Positions 36,200 to 44,987 are shown, counted from the first letter of the stretch. The stretch is 64,000 nucleotides of DNA from Burkholderiales bacterium (GCA_021287185.1 JAJTAZ010000022.1:62001-126000); one strand, 5' to 3'. Numbers and translations: made by a program. Notes: generated by a model from the sequence alone, not told the origin.

Positions 36200-37378
36200 T
36201 TATTTGGTTACGGTTTTCCAAGTTCCCCCTTGTGCTTCAACGAAGGACACCACTGGATTTTTGCGTTCACCACTGGCCTCAAAGGCGATGTCACCAGTTA
36301 AACCTTGGATTTGTACATTCGCAACCGCCGCCGCAATTTTTGCTCGATCATTGGTGACCCCCGCTTTTTTAATTGCTTCGGCGACCACATAAACCGCATC
36401 ATAAGCGTAGGGTGAATAGGCTTGTACAGTTTGCCCAGCAAAACGTTTTTCATAGCGTTTCTTAAAATCGGCTCCTGCTTTCATCTCACTTAAAGGAATA
36501 CCAGAGACTGAGCAAACAGTACCTTCAGCGGCTTTTCCAGCCAATTTCATGTAATTATCTGTACAGGCATCGGGTGAAAACAAAGCGGCTGTCAATCCAA
36601 GTTCGCGTGCCTGTTTAACCAAAGTGGCCGCAGTGTCATCCAAACCACCCCACATAATGCTGTCCACGACGCTGCTTTTGGCTTTGGTCAAGACCGTTTT
36701 AAAATCAGTGGTTTTGTCGGTCAATGATTCACGTGTCGCAATTTCAATGCCCAACTCTTTGGATTTATTTTCAACCTGATCCGCCGCACCTTTACCAAAG
36801 GCAGTCGCATCATCAAATACCGCCATTTTTTTGTAACCACGCCCCTGAGCAAAAACCGCCATCGCAGGCCCACGCATCCCATCGTGTGCCACCATCCGAT
36901 ACATTGAGGTAATGCCACTATCGGTTTTGGGGGCTTTGCCAATGACATCTGGGTTGGTGGCATCAGGCGTAATTGCGACCAAATTCGCTCTGGCATAGAT
37001 TGGATTGGCTGCCATGGTCACGCCTGAGTTGTAGTGCCCAACAACAGCGACAATACTTTTATCATCAGCAATTTTTTGTGCAACCGTAGTGCCTTGTTTT
37101 GGGTCAGCGGCATCATCTTCGGCAACCAATTCAAGGGTGTATTTTTTGCCAGCCACCTCAATGCCACCATTGGCATTGATCTCTTCAACAGCCATGGTTG
37201 CACCATTAAGGTTATCGGTACCTGCATTGGCTGAACCACCTGATAAAGGACTGACACTGGCAATTCGGATAACGTTGCTGGCAGAGTTACTCGTATTGTT
37301 TACTACGTTGGGTTTTTGACAAGCTGAAAGACCGATGACAGCAGCGAATATGGTGGTGATTGCATATTTGGTTTTCAT
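36200..37378 (-). CDS. Branched-chain-type amino acid ABC transporter binding lipoprotein
   Basis: A periplasmic Leu/Ile/Val-binding-family protein (Peripla_BP_6), 392 residues. The lipoprotein signal MKTKYAITTIFAAVIGLSAC has the lipidated Cys at residue 20. The mature part starts with IRIASVSPLSGGSANAGTDNLNGATMAVEEINANGG, typical of LivJ-like proteins. SVVDSIMWGGLDDTAATLVKQA and the C-terminal GLTGDIAFEASGERKNPVV follow. No permease or ATPase genes of this system lie in the window, so the permease must be elsewhere. Its place beside the hydroxyproline cluster, with its own regulated promoter, suggests but does not prove binding of hydroxyproline or a related amino acid. Confidence 0.92.
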   Translation of the reverse strand: MKTKYAITTIFAAVIGLSACQKPNVVNNTSNSASNVIRIASVSPLSGGSANAGTDNLNGATMAVEEINANGGIEVAGKKYTLELVAEDDAADPKQGTTVAQKIADDKSIVAVVGHYNSGVTMAANPIYARANLVAITPDATNPDVIGKAPKTDSGITSMYRMVAHDGMRGPAMAVFAQGRGYKKMAVFDDATAFGKGAADQVENKSKELGIEIATRESLTDKTTDFKTVLTKAKSSVVDSIMWGGLDDTAATLVKQARELGLTAALFSPDACTDNYMKLAGKAAEGTVCSVSGIPLSEMKAGADFKKRYEKRFAGQTVQAYSPYAYDAVYVVAEAIKKAGVTNDRAKIAAAVANVQIQGLTGDIAFEASGERKNPVVSFVEAQGGTWKTVTK

Positions 37379-37436
37379 TAAAGTCTCCTAAAACACATGG
37401 GTTATTGGAAATTAATATACTGGCCTTTACGACTTC

Positions 37437-37462
37437 TTAATATATTAACGTTAATATATTAA
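37437..37462. promoter_or_regulatory. 26-bp perfect palindrome upstream of the binding-protein gene
   Basis: Two copies of the 12-bp palindrome TTAATATATTAA separated by CG form a 26-bp sequence identical to its own reverse complement. It lies 59 bp upstream of the minus-strand binding-protein start. A possible -10 (TATATT, plus AATATA at 37413-37418) would put the -35 at the palindrome edge, as for a repressor operator. It is also about 160 bp upstream of the divergent ferredoxin reductase gene and could serve both. Confidence 0.6.
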
Positions 37463-37620
37463 CAGTTATTTTGCTTTTGTCAAAACAAATTATCATTAAT
37501 ATCAAAAATATTTAATGAAATTATCCCAACCCATTCACAAGGAACAGTCCCTCTTAATATTTCCGTAAGGTCACTGTGATACAATTCGCCCAATTTTTTC
37601 AATGCAATAAGGCTTCTATC

Positions 37621-38640
37621 ATGTCCAACACCATCACTGTCATGCCATCGAATGTTCAATTTCCAATTGAAGACAACGAAACCATATTGGATGCCGCGTT
37701 GCGCGCGAACGTCATTTTGCCTTACGGTTGCAAAGATGGCGCTTGTGGCTCATGCAAAGCCAAGTATGTCTGCGGTGATGTTGATATTGGCATGAACAAT
37801 GCAATGAGTCCCGATGATTACCAAAATGGCATGTTGGTTACCTGTAAAACCACCGTTTTTTCTGACACTACGATTGAAGCAACGATTGCAGATGCGGCAT
37901 TTCCTGTCAAAAAAATGCCTTCGCGTATTCTTGAGCTCAAACGTGCCACAGACGATGTGATGATTGTGCAGTTGCAATTGCCCGCCAACGATGATTTCAA
38001 GTTTCGACCAGGTCAATACATTGATGTGATTTTACGTGATGGCTCGCACCGCAGTTATTCAATGGCTTGTGCACCGCGTTTAGATGAAAAAACGGTGGAA
38101 TTACACATTCGTCACATGGTTGGCGGCGTGTTTACCGATCAGTTGTTCAACTCAACCAAAGAGCGCGATATCTTGCGCCTTGAAGGGCCGCACGGTACGT
38201 TTTATCGCAATGAAGCCTCCTTGGCACCAATGATTTGTATTGCATCAGGCACTGGTTTTGCCCCGATTAAAGCGATTATTGAAGACATGCAAGCCCAAGG
38301 CATCCAACGCCCAGTTCACTTGTATTGGGGTGGACGCGTGCCCAAAGATTTGTACTTGAATGATTTGGCCGAACAATGGGCACGTGAAATACCCAACTTT
38401 AAATATACCCCCGTTATATCCGATGCTCTGCCCGAGCACCATTGGACAGGACGCACAGGTTTTGTGCATTTGGCGATTGCCGAGGATTATGCTGACATGA
38501 GTGGATACGAAGTATATGCCTGTGGCGCGCCCATCGTTGTGCGCTCAGCACATGATTTATATACCACAGCACACGGTTTACCCGAAACGGCCTTCCACTC
38601 AGATGCGTTTTTAAGCGCGAAAGATAAAGTGCCCGCATGA
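37621..38640 (+). CDS. [2Fe-2S] ferredoxin / FAD / NAD(P) oxidoreductase (AscD-like)
   Basis: An electron-transfer flavoprotein of 339 residues from the ATG at 37621. An N-terminal plant-type ferredoxin domain has Cys in GCKDGACGSCKAKY and later VTCK. A ferredoxin-reductase FAD domain (FRPGQYIDV, RSYSMACAP) and the NAD(P) domain (MICIASGTGFAPIKAIIE, YACGAPIVV) follow. The order matches CDP-6-deoxy-3,4-glucoseen reductases and oxygenase reductases. No deoxysugar genes or oxygenase are nearby, so the electron acceptor is unknown. Homologues annotated as AscD are common as lone housekeeping-like genes in Burkholderiales. It overlaps the next gene by 4 bp. Confidence 0.88.
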   Translation: MSNTITVMPSNVQFPIEDNETILDAALRANVILPYGCKDGACGSCKAKYVCGDVDIGMNNAMSPDDYQNGMLVTCKTTVFSDTTIEATIADAAFPVKKMPSRILELKRATDDVMIVQLQLPANDDFKFRPGQYIDVILRDGSHRSYSMACAPRLDEKTVELHIRHMVGGVFTDQLFNSTKERDILRLEGPHGTFYRNEASLAPMICIASGTGFAPIKAIIEDMQAQGIQRPVHLYWGGRVPKDLYLNDLAEQWAREIPNFKYTPVISDALPEHHWTGRTGFVHLAIAEDYADMSGYEVYACGAPIVVRSAHDLYTTAHGLPETAFHSDAFLSAKDKVPA

Positions 38641-39257
38641 GTTTCTTGAGTGCTTTTGCCTGCGGCTTTGTCACAGGACTGGGGTTGATTTTACCCATCG
38701 GTGCGCAGAACGCTTTTGTACTCAAACTCGGTTTATTGCGCCAACATGTTTTACCAATCGCTTTGCTTTGCGCTTTGATGGATGCCCTACTCATCATACT
38801 GGGCACGGCATTCGTAGGGGTGACTTTTGGACAAAGCAGTACCGCCCTGCAAGTGGTGCGTGTGATTGGTGTGGCGTTTTTGCTGTTTTATGGTGCGCGG
38901 GCATTTTACAACGCCTTCAAACACAGCCAACCCTCTGCTGAGTCGCCCCTCACTCAAAGCGTTACCCTAAAAACTGCTGTGTTCACCTGCTTGGGATTTA
39001 CGCTACTCAACCCACACGTGTATCTCGACACCTTTTTTCTGCTCGGCACCATCAGTACGCAATATACGCCTGCTCAATATGTTTTTGCACTGGGTGCTTG
39101 CGTGGCTTCATTTGCGTGGTTTTTCAGTTTGGGCTTTGGTGCGCGGATTCTCACACCGTGGTTCAAAAAGCCTTTGACTTGGGTGATTTTAGAGTGCATG
39201 ATCGGTTTAATTATGTGGACAATTGCCTATAAAATTTGGGTATTGCCGTTAAATTAA
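38637..39257 (+). CDS. LysE/ArgO-family basic amino acid exporter
   Basis: A 206-residue inner-membrane exporter with six hydrophobic segments. Motifs are FVTGLGLILPIGAQNAFVLKLGLLRQHVLPIALLCALMDALLI and LGFTLLNPHVYLDTFFLLGTIS, the latter matching the ArgO/LysE consensus with Asn-Pro-His and Asp. ArgO exports arginine and LysE lysine and arginine; the exact substrate here is unknown. It overlaps the reductase gene (ATGA), an odd pairing functionally. It has no LysG/ArgP regulator next to it. Confidence 0.9.
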   Translation: MSFLSAFACGFVTGLGLILPIGAQNAFVLKLGLLRQHVLPIALLCALMDALLIILGTAFVGVTFGQSSTALQVVRVIGVAFLLFYGARAFYNAFKHSQPSAESPLTQSVTLKTAVFTCLGFTLLNPHVYLDTFFLLGTISTQYTPAQYVFALGACVASFAWFFSLGFGARILTPWFKKPLTWVILECMIGLIMWTIAYKIWVLPLN

Positions 39258-39388
39258 TTTAAAACCAATCAATCGCAGAGTTTTTTGTTAAAGCCAACTT
39301 TATCACATCCACAAACGATTAAATCGCAGTATAATCACACAGCAGTCAATCGACATTGTCGTCACAACACACAAAATAGGAGTTCATC

Positions 39389-39802
39389 ATGGGATTACTG
39401 GATTCAATTAAAAACGCATTGGGCAAAGCAGTCACTGAAGCTCAAGAAGCAGGTCAAACTTTGGCTGAAAAAGCCAGTCAAGCAGTGGATGTTGCACAAG
39501 ATTTGGCAGGTGATGCCTTAGAAAAAGGTAAAGAACTGGCCGATCAAGCGGGTGATAAATTGTCCGAGGTTGCAACAGTAGCCACAGAAAAAGCAGGTCA
39601 AGCCTTGGACTCAGCCAAGGAAGTCGCAGGTGGTGCCTTGGAAAAAGGCAAAGAATTTGCTGATCAAGCAGGCGACAAACTCTCTGAAGTCGCTGCCGTG
39701 GCCACTGAAAAAGCCAGTCAAGTTGTGGACACTGCGAAAGAAACAGCAGGCAATGTGGTGGATAAAATCAAAGGTGATGACAACGCACCCCCACAGGCTT
39801 GA
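39389..39802 (+). CDS. LEA-like amphipathic helical repeat protein
   Basis: A 137-residue, very hydrophilic, Ala/Lys/Glu/Asp-rich protein with no signal peptide, predicted to be almost entirely helical. The core is a 40-residue unit present twice (residues 32-71 and 72-111; 31 of 40 identical) plus a partial third unit. Each unit contains GxALEKGKE(L/F)ADQAGDKLSEVA(T/A)VATEKA. The 11-residue-like periodicity resembles group 3 LEA proteins, linked to desiccation, freezing or osmotic stress. The function is not proven. An AGGAG precedes the ATG, a TATAAT lies at 39330-39335, and a strong terminator follows, so it is a single-gene unit. Confidence 0.85.
   Translation: MGLLDSIKNALGKAVTEAQEAGQTLAEKASQAVDVAQDLAGDALEKGKELADQAGDKLSEVATVATEKAGQALDSAKEVAGGALEKGKEFADQAGDKLSEVAAVATEKASQVVDTAKETAGNVVDKIKGDDNAPPQA
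39482..39766 (+). repeat. Tandem 120-bp coding repeats in the LEA-like gene
   Basis: Unit 1 covers 39482-39601, unit 2 39602-39721, and a partial unit 39722 to about 39766. The two full units differ at many third codon positions while keeping 31 of 40 residues. This points to an old duplication under selection for the protein repeat. Confidence 0.8.
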
Positions 39803-39868
39803 TTGCAATCACACACAGTGATGAGTATTGATTTGATGTGCGGCTGCACATGCTAATCAGCGAAAAAT

Positions 39869-39898
39869 AAAAAACCCAGTCTCAGTGCTGGGTTTTTT
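39869..39898. terminator. Bidirectional intrinsic terminator
   Basis: AAAAAACCCAG / CTGGGTTTTTT form an 11-bp stem with an 8-base loop. It lies between the convergent LEA-like gene and zapE with a U tract on each strand. Confidence 0.87.
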
Positions 39899-39920
39899 AT
39901 AGTAATCATTGGCCAATCCG

Positions 39921-41033
39921 TTACAAATTTTTCACTGCAATCACATCACGCTCCAGATACTCCTTGGACTGCATTTCGACCAAGCGCGAAACTGTGCGAA
40001 AAAACTCATTCGCCATTTGACCTTCAGTGTACAGTTGCTCGGCGGGTGCTTGCGCGCTAACAAACAGTTTCACATTGTGGTCATACATCACATCAATTAA
40101 CCACGTAAAACGCCGTGCTTGCGAAGCCATCGCAGGAATCATCACGGGGACATTGGACAGTAAAATGGTGTCGAAAACACGAATCAAGTCCAAATAATCA
40201 TTTTGCGAACGCGCTGTGCCACAAAGTGAATTGAAATCAAACCACGCCACCGAGCCCGCATAGGCGCGTGCTTGAATTTCTCGGTGGTTGATGTGGATGG
40301 AATGTCCTTCGCTATGTGGCGTGAGTTTGTGGTACAAATTCGCCAACGCCTCTTCAGCCGCATCGTCATTCGGTGTGTAGTAGGTCACCGCTTGGGTCAA
40401 AGTACGGCGACGATAGTCAATGCCCGCATCGACATTGACCACATCATTGATGCGCTTAATCAACTCTATCGCAGGTAAAATGCGATCGCGATGCAACCCA
40501 TTTGGATACAAATCGTCGGGTTTGTAGTTCGAAGTCATCACAAAGCCCACACCGTGTTTGACCAAACCATCAAGCAAACGGTGCAAAATCATGGCATCGG
40601 CAATGTCCGAGACATGAAACTCATCAAAGCAAATCAAACGATAACGTTCCGCCACACGTTTTGCCACTTCATCCAACGGGTCGGACTGCCCTTTCAAAGT
40701 TTCTAATTCACGATGCACACCGTGCATGAATTCGTGAAAGTGAATGCGGATTTTGCGCACCACAGGAATATGGTCATAATAGGTGTCCATCAACAGGCTT
40801 TTGCCGCGACCCACGCCCCCCCAAAAATACACGCCTTTGGGAATCACGGGTTTGCTCAACCAACGTGTGAGTTTATTCGCACGTTTTTCTTTAAACGCAA
40901 TCCAATCGTCTTCACACTGTTGTAAACGTTTGGCGGCGGCTTCTTGTGCATAATCAGGCGTGTAGCCGAGTTGGGCTAAGTTGTTCAAATAGACTTGTAA
41001 AAAAGTTGATTTATTCATGGGTATTTCATTCAT
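39921..41033 (-). CDS. zapE: Cell division protein ZapE (AFG1-family ATPase)
   Basis: An AAA-type ATPase found at the Z-ring during constriction and under low oxygen. The 370-residue protein has Walker A YFWGGVGRGKSLLMDTYY near residue 70, the family segment IRIHFHEFMHGVH, Walker B LICFDEFHVSDIADAMIL and the sensor-type VMTSNYKPDDLYPNGL. C-terminal GTARSQNDYLDL, then MIPAMASQARRFTWLIDVMYD are standard. Its ATG follows the ybeY stop with no gap (TAAATG), so it is the last gene of the lptF-to-zapE run. Confidence 0.95.
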   Translation of the reverse strand: MNEIPMNKSTFLQVYLNNLAQLGYTPDYAQEAAAKRLQQCEDDWIAFKEKRANKLTRWLSKPVIPKGVYFWGGVGRGKSLLMDTYYDHIPVVRKIRIHFHEFMHGVHRELETLKGQSDPLDEVAKRVAERYRLICFDEFHVSDIADAMILHRLLDGLVKHGVGFVMTSNYKPDDLYPNGLHRDRILPAIELIKRINDVVNVDAGIDYRRRTLTQAVTYYTPNDDAAEEALANLYHKLTPHSEGHSIHINHREIQARAYAGSVAWFDFNSLCGTARSQNDYLDLIRVFDTILLSNVPVMIPAMASQARRFTWLIDVMYDHNVKLFVSAQAPAEQLYTEGQMANEFFRTVSRLVEMQSKEYLERDVIAVKNL

Positions 41034-41558
41034 TTATATTTCTAAACGCATGCTGTCAGAGTCCATATAAGGATTGTCAAATCCCAAACGCGCCAAAATC
41101 TGTGTTTCCAAACTTTCCATCATCTCGGCTTCATCGTCATCCATGTGATCAAACCCCTGTGCGTGCAAGACCCCATGCACCACCAAATGCGCGGCGTGCG
41201 CCAGTATGGTTTTATTTTGTTCTTCTGCTTCACGCGCTAAAACCGCACCACACACAATAATATCCGCTTCAATCACACGCTCCATCTGCTCAGCCAATTG
41301 TGCACGCATTTCTTCGGGTAAGTCGTCAAATTCATCGCTGTCGTTGTACGCAAAAGTCAATACATTGGTCGCGTAGTCTTTACCGCGATAGGTATGGTTC
41401 AACTCGCGTCCTTGCGCCTCATCGACAAAACGCAGAGTCAAACGTGCATCTTGTTGCAAAGCGGCTTTCACCCATCGGCGCAATAAAGGGCGCGGCAAAA
41501 TACTTTGCCAATCGTGCGTGGAATCAGCGTATTGAATGCTTAAATTAAGTTTATTCAT
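41034..41558 (-). CDS. ybeY: Endoribonuclease / rRNA maturation factor YbeY
   Basis: A zinc metalloprotein needed for 16S rRNA 3' maturation and ribosome quality control. It has 174 residues from the ATG at 41558. The metal site is HLVVHGVLHAQGFDH, the UPF0054 H-x3-H-x5-H pattern. Earlier, ARLTLRFVDEAQGRELNHTYRGKDYATNVLTFAY matches the conserved NxxYR..x.pTDVLSFp region with Ala in place of Pro-Thr-Asp's first residues. It normally follows phoH directly; here an amine oxidase lies between, overlapping its start by 8 bp. Confidence 0.94.
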   Translation of the reverse strand: MNKLNLSIQYADSTHDWQSILPRPLLRRWVKAALQQDARLTLRFVDEAQGRELNHTYRGKDYATNVLTFAYNDSDEFDDLPEEMRAQLAEQMERVIEADIIVCGAVLAREAEEQNKTILAHAAHLVVHGVLHAQGFDHMDDDEAEMMESLETQILARLGFDNPYMDSDSMRLEI

Positions 41559-42933
41559 AAGACTCTTCACCGTTAGATTGTTCAATGATCTTTTGCGCCG
41601 CCTTAATACCGCTTAAATACGCACCATGCGTCGTGCCAAAATACTGCGTATGTGTGGCTTCGCCCGCAAAATACACGCAGTTTGCAATTGGTTTTGCCAA
41701 CACTTCACGCGCATTTTCATCCATGCCCACTGCATTGAACGAATATGAACCCAAGGTAAGCTCATCCTGTGCCCAGCGCGTAATTTGCACATCAATTGGG
41801 TCAGGGATGTAACTACCGAACATTTGACGCACCACAGTCATCGCCTCACGCACAATTTCTGCATCGCTTTTTTGCTCAATCGCGCGACCATACTCAGCTG
41901 CATTAAAGCCCAACAACACGGGCACATTCGCCACCCGTGCAAAGTCTATCCACTCCGCCCACTGCCCTCGTTGATTGGAAACCCACTCCAACCAAACCGA
42001 TTTGACTTGCCAATGAATACTATCAAAACGCAAATAAACTTTATTCAAAATCCCCATTTTCAAACTTTGAATAGCTTGCCGTTTGTCATTCGATAGTTCG
42101 GGATTGAAGATAATTTTTTCCGCTTTGAGCACACCCAAAGGAACGGTCACCACCACCGCATCTCCTCTAATGGTGTGTCCATCAGTGAGCCAAACTTGAA
42201 CACCTGTTTGATTGTAGTCAATTTTGTTGACCACTTGTCGCGTTGCAATATTCAAGCCCTTGGACAAATAGTGCACAATGGTTTGGTAACCCTGCTCAAA
42301 CACGGCATCGCTGCCACTGAACGATTCATCCATGTCAAAAAACCGTACTGATAACTCACCCACCGCACCTGAATACTCGTGCTCCAAGGTTGTATTGAGC
42401 AAAAACTCAACTTGCTGTGCCATGGCAGCAGAAATGCGTTTATTACGCAAATACGCATCCACTGAGGCACGAATCGACACATCGCCATCTGCCTCACGAG
42501 CCATGTCGATAGCAGCGGCAATGAGTTCCTCCGCACCATCGTAGAATTCTTCGTTTTGTAGAGCGGCATCTTGCGCATAAAAAATTCGCGCATCATCCAA
42601 TGATGTATTGAGCATCTGAGCTTTCGCTTGCTTGGCTAATTGAGTGATGGGATTGCCGCGTGTACCGTGTATCCAAGATGCGCCCAAATCAAGAGGGATG
42701 TCAGCCCAACGATTGCTGGTATACGTGCGTCCACCAATGCGTTCGCGTGCTTCGAGGATTTGCACCTTATAACCTGCTTGTTGCAAAGTCCGCGCCGCCG
42801 CCAAACCTGCCAGTCCTGCGCCAATCACGAGGATTTTTTTAGAGCGCGTGGTTTTTGCTTGGATATTCATCACAGGCGTTGCAACCAAAGATGTCAACAA
42901 TAGTTTTAACCATTTTCTTCTATCGTGATTCAT
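41551..42933 (-). CDS. FAD-dependent amine oxidase with Tat-type signal peptide
   Basis: A 460-residue flavin amine oxidase (MAO/polyamine oxidase/LSD1 fold). The N-terminus MNHDRRKWLKLLLTSLVATPVMNIQA has the twin arginines and hydrophobic stretch of a Tat signal, indicating folded export to the periplasm. The FAD motif ILVIGAGLAGLAAARTLQQAGYKVQILEARERIGGRTYT is at residue 32. The C-terminal VYFAGEATHTQYFGTTHGAYLSGIKAA motif contains the flavin-binding region. The ATG at 42933 overlaps the end of phoH by 14 bp and its stop overlaps ybeY, so it is embedded in that operon. The substrate (a polyamine or amino acid) is unknown. The 61-residue upstream frame extension is phoH antisense-frame noise. 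Confidence 0.9.
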   Translation of the reverse strand: MNHDRRKWLKLLLTSLVATPVMNIQAKTTRSKKILVIGAGLAGLAAARTLQQAGYKVQILEARERIGGRTYTSNRWADIPLDLGASWIHGTRGNPITQLAKQAKAQMLNTSLDDARIFYAQDAALQNEEFYDGAEELIAAAIDMAREADGDVSIRASVDAYLRNKRISAAMAQQVEFLLNTTLEHEYSGAVGELSVRFFDMDESFSGSDAVFEQGYQTIVHYLSKGLNIATRQVVNKIDYNQTGVQVWLTDGHTIRGDAVVVTVPLGVLKAEKIIFNPELSNDKRQAIQSLKMGILNKVYLRFDSIHWQVKSVWLEWVSNQRGQWAEWIDFARVANVPVLLGFNAAEYGRAIEQKSDAEIVREAMTVVRQMFGSYIPDPIDVQITRWAQDELTLGSYSFNAVGMDENAREVLAKPIANCVYFAGEATHTQYFGTTHGAYLSGIKAAQKIIEQSNGEESYE

Positions 42934-44068
42934 AGGGTTTTGCCTCTTTTTCCAATTTCGCCAACTTCGCCAAACGCGCTTCTTCTTTTGCCAATGCTTT
43001 GCTGCGTGCATCATAGGCATCGACAATCCGCGCCACCAGCGGGTGACGCACCACATCGGCAGAAGTAAACTCTGAAAAGGCCAATCCTTTGACTTTACGC
43101 AAAGTTTGTATCGCATCGGTCAAACCGCTTTTCATGCCACGCGGTAAATCCAATTGTGATGGGTCACCTGTGACCACGGCACGTGCACCAAAACCAATAC
43201 GCGTCAAAAACATCTTCATTTGCTCGGGAGTGGTGTTTTGCGCTTCGTCAAGGATGATAAAAGCATGATTGAGCGTGCGCCCACGCATATACGCGAGCGG
43301 CGCGATTTCTATCATTTGCTTTTCAAACATTTTTTGCACTTTATCAAAACCCATCAAGTCATACAAAGCATCGTATAAAGGACGTAAGTACGGATCGACT
43401 TTTTGCGTCAAATCCCCAGGTAAAAAGCCCAAACGTTCACCCGCCTCAACCGCTGGGCGCGTCAGCACAATGCGTTTGACCACATCGCGCTCCAAGGCAT
43501 CAACCGCACATGCCACCGCCAAATAGGTTTTACCCGTGCCTGCAGGACCCGTACCAAAAGTGATGTCGTGCGACAAAATGTTTTCCAAATACGTGCGTTG
43601 ACGTGGTGTGCGTGCTTGCAAATCGGTGCGGCGCGTGTACAACACAGGCCCCGCATCATCTAAAGTGGGCAAGTCGGGATTATCCGTGTGCGAAGGCAAG
43701 CGTGATTCGTCTGCATCCACTCGTGCGCGTGAGGCGTGAATCAATAATCGCGCATCGGCACGCTGCTCATCCGTGCTGGCATGACGCTTGTTGGCAAAGC
43801 CTGCTTGTAATTGCACAATGCCCAATTGAACATCATCAATGGAAAGTTCTCGCCCTGCCATGTCATAAAAATGCGCCAGTGCTTGTGTCACTTCTTGCGC
43901 ACGTTGCCCACTGCTGGCACTCACTGTGAATTTACCGCCACGGCGCGTGATGGTGGCGTTGTAAGCTTGTTCAATCTGACGCAGGTTTTCGTCCAAAGTA
44001 CCGCAAAGATTCGCTAAGCGCGAGAGTTCAGACTTGGGGGCAATGAATTGAGATTTATGAGATGCCAT
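42920..44068 (-). CDS. phoH: PhoH-family ATPase (PhoL/YbeZ type)
   Basis: A cytosolic ATPase that works with YbeY on RNA. From the ATG at 44068 it has 382 residues. An N-terminal KH-like part (NLRQIEQAYNATITRRGGKFTV) precedes the ATPase core with Walker A FGTGPAGTGKTYLAVACAV, VLTRPAVEAGERLGFLPGDLTQKVDPYLRPLYDAL and Walker B AFIILDEAQNTTPEQMKMFLTRIG. VVTGDPSQLDLP and DVVRHPLVARIVDAYD follow. The C-terminal tail is Lys/Ala-rich. It sits downstream of the CysB-like gene with a 16-bp gap. Confidence 0.95.
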   Translation of the reverse strand: MASHKSQFIAPKSELSRLANLCGTLDENLRQIEQAYNATITRRGGKFTVSASSGQRAQEVTQALAHFYDMAGRELSIDDVQLGIVQLQAGFANKRHASTDEQRADARLLIHASRARVDADESRLPSHTDNPDLPTLDDAGPVLYTRRTDLQARTPRQRTYLENILSHDITFGTGPAGTGKTYLAVACAVDALERDVVKRIVLTRPAVEAGERLGFLPGDLTQKVDPYLRPLYDALYDLMGFDKVQKMFEKQMIEIAPLAYMRGRTLNHAFIILDEAQNTTPEQMKMFLTRIGFGARAVVTGDPSQLDLPRGMKSGLTDAIQTLRKVKGLAFSEFTSADVVRHPLVARIVDAYDARSKALAKEEARLAKLAKLEKEAKPYESR

Positions 44069-44084
44069 CGTTTCTTTGCCACCT

Positions 44085-44987
44085 TTATGATTTAATTTGT
44101 GTGAGCAGTTCAATAAAGTACCGTTCATACTCGCGTAAAAAGCGATCCATTTTCACTGCAGCATAGGTGGTATTTTTACCAAATAAATAACCCGCATCGC
44201 GTTTGACCAAACCCAAAGCCTCGCAGTCCACATTGGCCAAGGCCATGCCTGAGAGAATCCCAACGCCCAAGCCCAATTCAACATAGGTGCGAATCACATC
44301 CGCATCCACCGCCTCTAAGGCTACGTCGGTGCGCAAATGTGCGTCAATAAATGCTTTGTCAATTTTAGCCCGCCCCGCAAATGCAGGATCATAAGTGATG
44401 AGTGGATACTCGGCCAAATCTTGAATTTTAATTTTGGTTTTTTGTGCCAAAGGATGGGCCGCAGGGAGCAAAATTTGGTGCGTCCAATCGTAACACGCCT
44501 CGCTGCTCAAACCCTCGGTCGCTGCCAAGCGTTCGGTCGCAACGGCAATATCCGCATGGTCGTGCAAAACCATTTGAGCGATTTGCGATGGCGCGCCTTC
44601 AAGTAAAGACAGACGAACATCGGGGTACTTTTCACGGAACTTGGCAATGATGCTCGGCAGTACATAACGCGCTTGAGTGTGTGTAGTCGCAATGGTGAGC
44701 CGTCCAAACATTGGGTTTTTACACTCTGAGACCAAATCTTTGAAATCGTCCATTTCATGCAAAATGCGCTCCAACTGCGGCAATAAAATCGAGCCCTCTT
44801 TGGTCAAACCACGAATGCGTTTGCCATGACGCTCAAATAAATCAAACCCCAGAGTGGCTTCGAAATCCAAAACAGTCTTGGACACCCCTGGTTGCGAGGT
44901 GAACAAGGCATCCGATGCTCGGGTCAGATTAAAGTTCTGACGGACAATTTCGCGCACATAACGCAATTGTTGTAGATTGATATTCAT
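44085..44987 (-). CDS. LysR-family regulator, CysB type
   Basis: A 300-residue regulator. The N-terminal helix-turn-helix is MNINLQQLRYVREIVRQNFNLTRASDALFTSQPGVSKTVLDFEATLGFDLFERHGKRIRGLTKEG. The atypical helix spacing and the 'QPGVSK' recognition part are those of CysB/Cbl. The effector domain has LTIATTHTQARYVLP, the CysB ligand-site Thr residues, and PLITYDPAFAGR. CysB/Cbl proteins activate sulfate and sulfonate assimilation in response to acetylserine or APS; no cys genes are in the window. It lies between lptG and phoH in one direction, with AAAGGA before the ATG. cysB and cbl cannot be told apart here. Confidence 0.9.
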   Translation of the reverse strand: MNINLQQLRYVREIVRQNFNLTRASDALFTSQPGVSKTVLDFEATLGFDLFERHGKRIRGLTKEGSILLPQLERILHEMDDFKDLVSECKNPMFGRLTIATTHTQARYVLPSIIAKFREKYPDVRLSLLEGAPSQIAQMVLHDHADIAVATERLAATEGLSSEACYDWTHQILLPAAHPLAQKTKIKIQDLAEYPLITYDPAFAGRAKIDKAFIDAHLRTDVALEAVDADVIRTYVELGLGVGILSGMALANVDCEALGLVKRDAGYLFGKNTTYAAVKMDRFLREYERYFIELLTQIKS

